Source of the DNA: Bacteroidota bacterium
Lineage (GTDB): Bacteria > Bacteroidota > Bacteroidia > Chitinophagales > LD1
Length of the DNA stretch: 64,000 nt
Reading direction: 5' to 3'
Assembly: GCA_947479455.1 (NCBI GenBank)
Contig: CANJZE010000002.1
Span: forward strand, 1 to 64,000
Both the position numbers and the translations under genes were made by a program. Of this stretch, positions 10,501 to 17,218 are shown piece after piece; the stretch's first letter is position 1; each line of letters starts with the position of its first letter. The notes beneath the pieces are model-generated. The model had not been told where the DNA came from. It ran no database searches and was given only the letters and a program-made list of their open reading frames with translations.

Positions 10501-12357
10501 GGGAAAAAAATTTTGCTCTACGTTTCGGTAAAAAGTATCAATAACAATTTAGAGGCGCGCGGCTTTGTTTCTATTGATCCGCTGCATCCTGATTTAAAAA
10601 TTGATATCAATGCATCGCACCTGGGTTTAAATTTTCTCAACTATAAATTTTTCGACCGTTATGTAAAAAACTGTCGTGGTTATGCTATTGTGAATGCGCG
10701 CGTAGAAGGAACGCTGAAAAAACCTTTGCTGTTAGGCGAAGTAGATTTAATCAACGATACCGTAACTGTTTCATTTTTGAACACCACATACCACATTCAT
10801 AAACACAAAGTTTATTTAGATGAACTAGGCTTTAAGATAGGCGACATTACCATCTTTGACCACCGCAATCTTCCTATTTACGGTAGCGGAAGGATCAATC
10901 ATAACAGTTTTCGAAATTTTGCGCTCGATATAAAAGTAAACACCGAAAACGGACAGTTCCTCAACACCACTGCAAGTATGAGTCCCGGCTTTTACGGCAT
11001 AGCATACGGCAAAGGCGGCATTACGTTTTGGGGCGATATCAATAGCCCCGTAATTCGTGCTACTGCGGTTACAAGTGCAGGTACTTATTGCAAGCTACCT
11101 ATCAATACTTCTTATGAAATAAACAAGTATGGGTTCTATCGTTTTGTGCATACCGATGAAAAAAAACCTGCCGTTAATATTTCTGCTCCACAATTAAAAC
11201 TTAGTGGTGTTGATTTTATGCTCAACCTCACCGCCACCCCCGATGCACGAATGGATATTGTCCTCGACCCCGTAGCGGGTGATGTGTTAACTACCTACGG
11301 CAAAGGCGATTTGGAAATCCATATTCCGCGAAACGGTACAACCACTATGCGTGGCAATTACGAAATTGAACGCGGAAGTTATTTGTTCACTTTGCAAAAT
11401 ATCATCAATAAACATTTTGAAATTAGTCGAGGTAGTACCATCAATTTTACGGGAGAAGTTACTAAGGCAAGTTTAAATGTAAATGCAGTATACGAATTGC
11501 GAAGCTCGGTGAGTGATTTAATTCAAGACCAGATTGACGCGCAAAACACCACCAACACCGGAACTCCTTCGCAACAATCGGTGGCGGCACGAAGCCGTGT
11601 TCCGGTTCAACTTTGGTTAAATCTGACCGGTATTCTCGAAAAACCTAACATAGCTTTTGATATTAAAACAATTGATGTTGACCCCACCATTAAAACCTAT
11701 GTTGACCAAAAACTTGCCCTACTAAAAACAAACGATTCGGAAATGAACAAACAGGCTTTTGGCTTGTTGCTCATGAATCGTTTTCTACCACCCACTGCCA
11801 GTGCAACTGATTTAGTAAGCAAAGGAAACTACGCAGGCGGAACGGCCGCGAACACGGTAAGCGAATTTCTTTCTTCTCAGCTTTCAAATTACATGAGCAA
11901 TCTTTTTGAATATACCGGTAACAGCGCACTGCAAAATCTTGACATAAATATTGGCTTTCGCCAGTATGATCAATCGGTAACCAATATCAGCCCAAATCCC
12001 ACACAGCAAACGTTGGATACGCGAAGAGAGTTAAAGTTGGCGCTTCAGCAACGCTTGCTAAATAACAGGCTAACGATTAACGCAGGAGGAAATTTGGATT
12101 TTGGAAACTCCACTACCGTAGAAGGAGGAATTTCAAATTCCAAAAGTACGGTTATTCCTACGGGCGATTTTCAAATTCAATATGCCTTAACTCCTGATGG
12201 CGCTTGGAGCGCTAAGGCGTTTAATCGAACAAACTACGATTACTTCAACTCACGAAACACAAACCGCACTGGCATAGGTCTTGCTTACCGGCAGGAATTT
12301 GATAAGCCAGCCGAAATTTTTCGAAAGAAAAGCAAGAAGGAGAAAAAGAAAAAATAA
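7543..12357 (+). CDS. tamB: TamB-like translocation/assembly or lipid-transfer protein (DUF490)
   Basis: A 1604-residue protein with an N-terminal signal anchor (FRIFLIVFLVSFLVVGALIFAL) and a long run of beta-rich segments. The C-terminal ~400 residues match the TamB/DUF490 family (DPVAGDVLTTYGKGDLEIHI, then MRGNYEIERGSYLFTLQNII, and a tail with LRRE-like RRELKLALQQRLLNNRLTINAGGN). AsmA/TamB-like proteins form periplasm-spanning hydrophobic grooves that move phospholipids, or assist outer-membrane protein assembly with TamA-type barrels. The start is a TTG (Met-Ile-Lys-Lys-Val). The very basic C-terminus (KKSKKEKKKK) is unusual for a periplasm-facing end. Size and domain order are normal for Bacteroidota homologues. 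Confidence 0.9.
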   Translation: MIKKVFRIFLIVFLVSFLVVGALIFALRYPTVQTYIAQRFTTILSKSLNTKVSIERVEISFFNKADLVNFYLEDYNKDTLISAKELKIEFKIFDLWNKKISVSKILLDGGTVHLHLDSTGEKMNLTELFKNFNSNKAKADTTTKKSKFTWKMDLKELELRATDFRYLDDRSHTDIKVLVPSCEISMNSVSLENKLIYIKSARIDGTDVRIDLDKHEKTADDDSILHLHFMPDGMQLKFDEFALTHTRFRMNDHNNDTISPKGMDFKHLDVSDINLLANDGSIIADTILTNVKQLTAKERSGFELKELATEMRVSVNEITLDKLNLKTGNSEVKNYLSFRFSAYHDFKDFLNAIRIKANFDGTKLSLRDLNYFIPKLDKVEHNRIAISGELDGRINNLKGRGIEIRTGQNTIFKGDFYTRGLPNIYETSLNVRVNRLATTASDIQKFYPGIKIPDNLNTLGLIYYSGSLDGFLTDFVSNGKMVTSIGSATTDVNFKYDKKNNKASYKGNLALNEFELGKYFRDETNLGRVSLRTKINGRGLTLESLHAELDGNVSSIVLRGYDYRNIKVNGFVLKKSFTGSLSIHDLYLDMDFNGTADLSKQTPEFNFSADIRKAMLKNLNILKEDVEFSGKMTSDFIGSKADDIIGSVELEDVTIRRDTTEATVHHLKLDAKFLAADKKEISLNSDFAEVELNGHFSFKELPKALLYFARYTYLKDYVDTSSISPQDFSFDVRIFEPGTLTQIIYPNFKLIRNSHIAGDFNSVDHKLNLTAFIPEFKFADYNIKRTDVNTHSENGKIVFKTSIDKVYNGDSLMLDTVNLWIRTQENKDIRLDALIADKKKFNYANITAFLTPLTDKAVVHLEPSDVKLGNYNWRFDAVNSIFIEGKKITTNNLAFRTFDQTIYISSYLKGDTSTCFKLTLDNTDISDFTGIFTKKMTDMSGALNGKLVVEDVFYKPKIYADLVLNEFTLAKELIGDVNIESRLDESGKKILLYVSVKSINNNLEARGFVSIDPLHPDLKIDINASHLGLNFLNYKFFDRYVKNCRGYAIVNARVEGTLKKPLLLGEVDLINDTVTVSFLNTTYHIHKHKVYLDELGFKIGDITIFDHRNLPIYGSGRINHNSFRNFALDIKVNTENGQFLNTTASMSPGFYGIAYGKGGITFWGDINSPVIRATAVTSAGTYCKLPINTSYEINKYGFYRFVHTDEKKPAVNISAPQLKLSGVDFMLNLTATPDARMDIVLDPVAGDVLTTYGKGDLEIHIPRNGTTTMRGNYEIERGSYLFTLQNIINKHFEISRGSTINFTGEVTKASLNVNAVYELRSSVSDLIQDQIDAQNTTNTGTPSQQSVAARSRVPVQLWLNLTGILEKPNIAFDIKTIDVDPTIKTYVDQKLALLKTNDSEMNKQAFGLLLMNRFLPPTASATDLVSKGNYAGGTAANTVSEFLSSQLSNYMSNLFEYTGNSALQNLDINIGFRQYDQSVTNISPNPTQQTLDTRRELKLALQQRLLNNRLTINAGGNLDFGNSTTVEGGISNSKSTVIPTGDFQIQYALTPDGAWSAKAFNRTNYDYFNSRNTNRTGIGLAYRQEFDKPAEIFRKKSKKEKKKK

Positions 12358-12407
12358 TTTTAGCGGTCATTGGAAACGGCACCTACTGTTCTTTATTTCA
12401 CCTTGTA

Positions 12408-12438
12408 CTTGCAAAAGTATTCGAGATGTTTATTTTTG
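12408..12438 (+). promoter_or_regulatory. Bacteroidota promoter of tRNA-Gln
   Basis: CTTG at 12408-12411 and TATTTTTG at 12431-12438 are separated by exactly 19 bp, matching the TTTG-N19-TAnnTTTG consensus. Transcription would start about 7 bp later, roughly 15 bp before the mature tRNA. Confidence 0.7.
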
Positions 12439-12459
12439 CGTCCGCTTTAAAACAAGCAT

Positions 12460-12530
12460 TGGCCCATCGTCTAACGGCAGGACTACAGTTTTTGGTACTG
12501 TGTATATTGGTTCGAATCCAGTTGGGCCAA
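12460..12530 (+). tRNA. tRNA-Gln (anticodon TTG)
   Basis: The sequence folds into a full cloverleaf. The acceptor stem is TGGCCCA/TGGGCCA, with a D arm containing the AACGGCAGG-type loop, anticodon stem ACAGT/ACTGT with loop TTTTGGT (anticodon TTG, reads CAA), and T arm ATTGG-TTCGAAT-CCAGT. The discriminator is A and CCA is not encoded. It has its own promoter and terminator and is single, not part of a tRNA cluster. Confidence 0.95.
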
Positions 12531-12531
12531 C

Positions 12532-12564
12532 AAAAGCCACTCTAGAAACAGAGTGGCTTTTTTG
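12532..12564 (+). terminator. Terminator after tRNA-Gln
   Basis: Arms AAAAGCCACTCT (12532-12543) and AGAGTGGCTTTT (12550-12561) pair perfectly around a 6-base loop and run into a T tract. It also lies just beyond the stop codon of the convergent M1 peptidase gene and may serve both strands. Confidence 0.9.
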
Positions 12565-12575
12565 TTTTAAGGAAG

Positions 12576-15500
12576 TTAAAACGTGCGGCTGATACCTACC
12601 ACCCATCGGAAATCAAAATGTTTTTGATTGACATAAGGCGAATTGCTGAGGAAGAAGGGAACATCGAAACGCAAAGTAAGCGGCTTAATGTTTTGCAGCA
12701 CACCCCATTTTTTAATGGTAAGCGCCATACCCGCTCCGGCATCTACGCGCAAGTGCGAAAGCTGCTGCTCGTTATTGCTGTTGGTGTAAGCTATAGCACC
12801 GGCATCGGCAAAGAGGTAAGTGTTTAAATTAAAATGGTCGCGCAGCCAGGCATTTTTGCAAGGCACTATGCGGTTGAAATCAATTTCCTCATTAAGCGCA
12901 AAACCCGAATTGCCTTTGTAAGCAGGCATTACATTGCCGTATTTATCGCGCTCTGCCAGTAGGTAACCTGCATAGCCACGCATGTTTAATCCTCCACCGA
13001 ATTGAAGATGGTTAACATCCACATCATAATTGCCCGCCCACGTTTGCGGAACAAAACCCGCAGCTCGATAATATTTGCTGTCCATCATCTCCTCAGGATT
13101 TCCGCCCGCAAAAAACAAAGCACTTTCGCTTGGCAAATCTTTTCCTGTGCCGTAGCGCGCATAAACGCGGGTGTTGAAATCAAATTTCCATGCTTTGGCT
13201 TTGAGCACCGAAGTGAGTTCGAGATAATGATAATCGAAAGAAGAAGTGAGCGCACCCGAGCGCAAATGCGCTATCAGGAAACCGTTGTAGTTGGTATGCG
13301 CGTAAGTATAAGTAGCCGACAGGTTCACAGAAATATTGAACTTCTTATTGCTCGTCCAGATAGCGTCCCACTCATTGGGATATAGCAAATAGTTTCTGTA
13401 TTCCTCGCGGTTGCGCGTAAATGCTTTTAGATTAATGTCGGTAGAAAATCCTTTAGGGAACTGTTTGTTCAAACCAATTTTATACATCTCGCAACCATCT
13501 AACCACTGCGAATGAAAATAGAATGTGCCTTTACGAATTACTTTATCAATAGCCGTTTGATAATCGAAACGATAAGAGAAGTAGCCCGCTTTTTTGCGCG
13601 TGTCTTCATCTAAGCCATAACGCTTGCCGCCTTGTGCAAGATGTGTGTTTATCCAAATCGAAAGCGTGAACACATGTTTCACTCCCATGTAATTTCCACT
13701 GGCAACAGCGCCTATTTTAAACCCGTCATAAGCATTCCACCAAATATCGGGGCGCATATACAAACGATATTTTTTTGAAGAAGCAGGAGGATAAATGTGC
13801 GAATCGAAACGCAGTTCAACATTACCGTGTTTACGATTGTCGAGCATGTTGATGTCGGCTAATCTTTCGGTTGGGTCAATGATTACATTCTTGATTCCTG
13901 AAGGAATTGTAACCACGGCATCATAAGTTGGTTGAAGTTTATCCCAGCCGTACCACTTGGGGAGAATGTCCGATGTCCGATGTCCGATGTCCGATGTTGT
14001 ATTTGCTTCCGACTTCGGACTTCCGACCTCCGTCTTCTCAAACCACGTATTCGGAATCGTATAATCATAAACGGAATCACTATTTGAAACTACCCGAAGG
14101 TCAATAGGCATTTGCATTCTGCCTTTGCGTTTCAAACGAATAACATACTGGTCTTTGAGTTGTCCCTTCTTGATTCTGCCAATTTTGTAATCAATGTTCT
14201 TGGTGGTTTCCATCCACTCATCAAAAAACCAATTCAAATCTACATGCGTAAACTGCGAAATGCTGTTGCGAAAATCTTCGGGATAAGGATGAAAAAATTT
14301 CCATTGCGCTACATAATGTTTCATTGCGGTACTAAAAAGTGAATCGCCTAAAACGTATTGGAGATTATAGAGCATGGTGGAAGTCTTTGCATATACATGC
14401 CTGTAACCACCGCCTTGCCCAAGCGCGCCATTGAATCCATCGCTGTGTGTGTTAATGGGTTCGTCATCATAACGAATAGCATCGGAGAGATAACTGTAGT
14501 AGCATTTGCTTTCGCGAACCTGTGTAGGCTCGAAAAAACGTTTGTAATACCAACCCGTTTTTTTGCCAAACTGATAAGGAATAGTAGAGCCATCAATATG
14601 TTCTAAACCCCAGGCGGTGAGAAACTGTGTGAAGCCTTCATCGAGCATGGCGCGATAGGTTTCGTTATTGCCAATCATTCCGTAAAACCAATTGTGCCCC
14701 ACTTCATGCACGAGCAAACCCCGATACTCCACATCGCGACCGCCATCAAGAGTAAGCATAGGATATTCCATTCCATCAGCCGCATCGGCCACTACAATTT
14801 TTGGATATTCATACACGCCAAAGTCGCGCGAGAAAACAGAAATTATTTTGGAAAGATATTCCGAAGCATTCTGCCATCCGGTTGCGTGCTGCTCCTGAAC
14901 AATGGCGGTGCAATGAACAGCCACCCCTAAATCCCCTAAAGGGGACTTAACAGCCGTCTTCTCGTTTTGGTTAGGTCTTAAATAAATTATCGTGTCATGA
15001 ATTCTATAACTCGGGTCAGCAGTGAAAGCGAAGTCGTGAACATTCTCGGCATGATACTTCCAGGTTTTTGTTTCTCCTTTTTTATAAGGAGTAATTGTAT
15101 CAGGTTTTGCATCCCATTTATTGTCTTTGAAATTGTAGATGTCGAGTTTTTTCTTGAGCGTATCAGGCAGTACTTCATTTTCATTTTGCAACATGCCCGT
15201 AGCTTCTACCACATAGTTTGAAGCGAAAGTCAAATCCACATCAAAGGTTCCGTAGTCGCCATAAAACTCGCGGTTCATATGCTGGTCGGTGTTCCATCCG
15301 CTCTTGCGGTCATACACACAAATCTTCGGATACCACTGACAACCGTTGTAATGATTCACCACGAAGGCTTTGTATTTTTTCATTCGTCTGCGTGTAGAAC
15401 CCGCATCGTAATACGTTTTGAATTTGATGAGAAAAACTTTGGACGAGTTGGGAGCAATCGGTTCATCGAGAAACACTTTCATTATCGTGTTATCAAGTTG

Positions 15501-15887
15501 CGTTTGCAAAGTGAGCGAATCTTTGTTTCTAATTTCATCAATAACGATTCCGAGTTTTTGCTTTTCGTATTTGCCGTACGTAACGTGAGCGTCATTATTA
15601 TCCTGCAAATTATCTAAGTAAGAACCCGGCTGAAAAGCATTTTGATAGAGATGAAAATAAACGTAGTAAAGTGTGTCGGACGAATTGTTGACGTAGGTAA
15701 GATTTTCTTCTCCGCTAATGATGTCGGTAGTTTCATCAACACTAGCTTTTATTTTGTAGTGAACATCTTGTTGCCAGTAACCTTCGAATGGTTTTCTGTT
15801 TTTCCAATAGAGAGAATTTGACGATTGACCATTGACGATTGACCATTGATAAAAAATGCAGAAGGCAATCAGGAAAATATTTTTCAT
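12576..15887 (-). CDS. M1-type (gluzincin) metallopeptidase with C-terminal outer-membrane barrel-like part
   Basis: From the ATG at 15887 the protein has 1103 residues. HEVGH at about residue 394 is followed 18 residues later by Glu (LDEGFTQF), the HExxH-x18-E zinc site of M1 aminopeptidases; DGMEYPML stands where the GAMEN substrate motif is expected. The N-terminal ~650 residues are the peptidase. The last ~400 are rich in alternating aromatic beta strands and resemble an outer-membrane barrel. Two foreign-looking stretches interrupt the peptidase part: KSPLGDLGV at ~313-322 from a palindromic repeat, and EVGSPKSEANTT with SDIGHRTSDI at ~618-640 from heptamer arrays. The signal peptide end (YQWSIVNGQ) is also encoded by a heptamer array. 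An upstream TTG at 15959 would add 24 unlikely residues and overlap dprA. Confidence 0.85.
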   Translation of the reverse strand: MKNIFLIAFCIFYQWSIVNGQSSNSLYWKNRKPFEGYWQQDVHYKIKASVDETTDIISGEENLTYVNNSSDTLYYVYFHLYQNAFQPGSYLDNLQDNNDAHVTYGKYEKQKLGIVIDEIRNKDSLTLQTQLDNTIMKVFLDEPIAPNSSKVFLIKFKTYYDAGSTRRRMKKYKAFVVNHYNGCQWYPKICVYDRKSGWNTDQHMNREFYGDYGTFDVDLTFASNYVVEATGMLQNENEVLPDTLKKKLDIYNFKDNKWDAKPDTITPYKKGETKTWKYHAENVHDFAFTADPSYRIHDTIIYLRPNQNEKTAVKSPLGDLGVAVHCTAIVQEQHATGWQNASEYLSKIISVFSRDFGVYEYPKIVVADAADGMEYPMLTLDGGRDVEYRGLLVHEVGHNWFYGMIGNNETYRAMLDEGFTQFLTAWGLEHIDGSTIPYQFGKKTGWYYKRFFEPTQVRESKCYYSYLSDAIRYDDEPINTHSDGFNGALGQGGGYRHVYAKTSTMLYNLQYVLGDSLFSTAMKHYVAQWKFFHPYPEDFRNSISQFTHVDLNWFFDEWMETTKNIDYKIGRIKKGQLKDQYVIRLKRKGRMQMPIDLRVVSNSDSVYDYTIPNTWFEKTEVGSPKSEANTTSDIGHRTSDILPKWYGWDKLQPTYDAVVTIPSGIKNVIIDPTERLADINMLDNRKHGNVELRFDSHIYPPASSKKYRLYMRPDIWWNAYDGFKIGAVASGNYMGVKHVFTLSIWINTHLAQGGKRYGLDEDTRKKAGYFSYRFDYQTAIDKVIRKGTFYFHSQWLDGCEMYKIGLNKQFPKGFSTDINLKAFTRNREEYRNYLLYPNEWDAIWTSNKKFNISVNLSATYTYAHTNYNGFLIAHLRSGALTSSFDYHYLELTSVLKAKAWKFDFNTRVYARYGTGKDLPSESALFFAGGNPEEMMDSKYYRAAGFVPQTWAGNYDVDVNHLQFGGGLNMRGYAGYLLAERDKYGNVMPAYKGNSGFALNEEIDFNRIVPCKNAWLRDHFNLNTYLFADAGAIAYTNSNNEQQLSHLRVDAGAGMALTIKKWGVLQNIKPLTLRFDVPFFLSNSPYVNQKHFDFRWVVGISRTF
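13966..13993. repeat. 4x7-bp tandem repeat (atgtccg) inside the M1 peptidase gene
   Basis: Four exact copies of atgtccg. On the coding strand it reads cggacat and is translated as part of TSDIGHRTSDI. Because 28 bp is not a multiple of 3, each copy is read in a different phase; the surrounding sequence compensates and the frame stays open. Confidence 0.9.
14007..14034. repeat. 4x7-bp degenerate tandem repeat (ttccgac) inside the M1 peptidase gene
   Basis: Units ttccgac, ttcggac, ttccgac and ctccgtc, 13 bp from the previous array. The reverse complement agrees at 22 of 23 bases with part of the array at 17244-17271 and is similar to 36031-36058, so this word family is dispersed, not merely local. 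Confidence 0.85.
14922..14948. repeat. Palindromic CTAAATC..GACTT element translated as SPLGDLG
   Basis: The core TCCCCTAAAGGGGA (14932-14945) is a perfect palindrome, flanked by ccctaaa on the left and cttaa on the right. It is read in frame within the M1 peptidase as KSPLGDLGV. It is related to the intergenic palindrome at 32771-32800. Confidence 0.75.
15819..15846. repeat. 4x7-bp tandem repeat (tgacgat/tgaccat) in the M1 signal-peptide region
   Basis: Alternating units tgacgat, tgaccat, tgacgat, tgaccat. On the peptidase strand they encode WSIVNGQSSN, which covers the likely signal-peptide cleavage site. Confidence 0.85.
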
Positions 15888-15900
15888 CGAAGATAAGTGA

Positions 15901-17058
15901 GTGGCTTTTATAAATTTGGCAACTCTAAATAAACAGGTTTTGCCGAATAAAACTTCCAACGAAAAATTGTATCAGGTTGCGCTCACGCTTTTGCCGAATG
16001 TGGGAAGTGTGTTGGCGAAAAATGTGATTGCTTATTGCGGAAGTGTTGAAGCCGTTTTCAAAACTTCAAAAGGAAAACTCGAAAAAATACCGGGCATAGG
16101 AAAAGAAAGAGCAGACGCCATAGCGAGTGCCGATGTATTGAAAGAAGCGGAAGAAGAATTGAAGTTTGCAGAGAAATACAACATCACTCCGTTGTTCTTT
16201 ACCGATGAAAATTATCCGCAACGATTGAAAACCTGTGCCGATTCTCCTGTGTTACTTTACTATAAAGGCAATGCTGATTTGAATGCAGAAAAGATTGTTG
16301 GGATTGTAGGAACACGAAGGGCAAGTGAATACGGAAAAGAAATTACGAAGAAGCTAGTGGCTGATTTAGCTGCGCAAAACGTTTTAGTAGTTAGCGGTTT
16401 GGCGTATGGAATTGATGTAGCTGCGCATAATGCTGCTTTAGAAAATAATTTGAAAACGGTGGGCGTCCTTGCCCATGGATTGAACACAATCTATCCTCAA
16501 CAACACAAAAGTGTAGCAAAGAAAATGGTAGAACAAGGTGGTCTGCTCACGGAGTATATTTCTACCAACGAAATGCATCCTTCTAATTTCCCAAGCAGAA
16601 ACAGAATTGTGGCTGGTATGTGCGATGCCATTGTGGTGATTGAATCGGCTATTGAAGGCGGTGCTGTAATTACTGCCAACCTAGCTCATTCTTATAATCG
16701 CGATGTATTTGCTTTCCCAGGCAAATCAACAGATAAGTTTAGTGCAGGTTGTAATTTTTTGATTAAAACGTTCAAAGCAAAAATGATTGAAGGTGCCGAT
16801 GATTTATTGTTGGAGATGAATTGGAAAACAACTGCCGCAGAACAGAAATCGAAAAAGCAACAACGACAACTTGTGCTTGTGCTTTCTAATGAAGAACAAA
16901 GAATTTTTAATTTATTGAACGAGAAAACAGAACTCGCAATTGATTCAATAGTTGATGAAACACAAATGAATTCAAGCGTGCTGGCAGCTACACTTTTAGA
17001 AATGGAAATGAACAACATTATTGTTTCGTTGCCGGGCAAGCGTTATAAGTTGATATAG
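15901..17058 (+). CDS. dprA: DNA-processing protein DprA
   Basis: A 385-residue protein of the DprA/Smf family, which loads RecA on incoming single-stranded DNA during natural transformation. An N-terminal helix-hairpin-helix part (NVGSVLAKNVI, IPGIGKERADAIA) precedes the Rossmann-like core with GIVGTRR (134-140), SGLAYGIDVAAH (165-176), a FPSRNRI segment and ESAIEGGAVITA. A C-terminal winged-helix (DML1-like) domain follows. The GTG at 15901 gives 385 aa but lies only 13 bp from the divergent peptidase start. A TTG at 15940 would begin nearer the conserved SNEKLYQVALTL and leave room for the TAAATTTG at 15911-15918 as its -7 element. Function is certain, start uncertain. Confidence 0.93.
   Translation: MAFINLATLNKQVLPNKTSNEKLYQVALTLLPNVGSVLAKNVIAYCGSVEAVFKTSKGKLEKIPGIGKERADAIASADVLKEAEEELKFAEKYNITPLFFTDENYPQRLKTCADSPVLLYYKGNADLNAEKIVGIVGTRRASEYGKEITKKLVADLAAQNVLVVSGLAYGIDVAAHNAALENNLKTVGVLAHGLNTIYPQQHKSVAKKMVEQGGLLTEYISTNEMHPSNFPSRNRIVAGMCDAIVVIESAIEGGAVITANLAHSYNRDVFAFPGKSTDKFSAGCNFLIKTFKAKMIEGADDLLLEMNWKTTAAEQKSKKQQRQLVLVLSNEEQRIFNLLNEKTELAIDSIVDETQMNSSVLAATLLEMEMNNIIVSLPGKRYKLI
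15911..15918 (+). promoter_or_regulatory. Possible -7 element for dprA (TAAATTTG)
   Basis: Matches TAnnTTTG exactly, but no -33 TTTG is seen at the right spacing. It is usable only if translation starts at the TTG at 15940. Confidence 0.3.
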
Positions 17059-17074
17059 AACTCAAATACATTTG

Positions 17075-17146
17075 CACAAAGGCGCAAAGACACAAAGAAA
17101 TGCAGATGCATTATGTATTCAACTTTGCGCCTTCGCGCCTTTGTGT
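17075..17146. repeat. Inverted pair of 3x8-bp arrays (CTTTGCGC type)
   Basis: Octamers cacaaagg, cgcaaaga and cacaaaga (17075-17098) face ctttgcgc, cttcgcgc and ctttgtgt (17123-17146) across 24 bp. Both arms and the loop length match the element at 5704-5776. It fills most of the 160-bp gap between dprA and the next gene; I see no promoter of the usual form here. Confidence 0.8.
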
Positions 17147-17218
17147 AATCCATTGCATTCTCCAACAACTTGCATTGGCAGTAAGTGTTTTTAAATTCAC
17201 GCTGCAAAAAAACTAACT

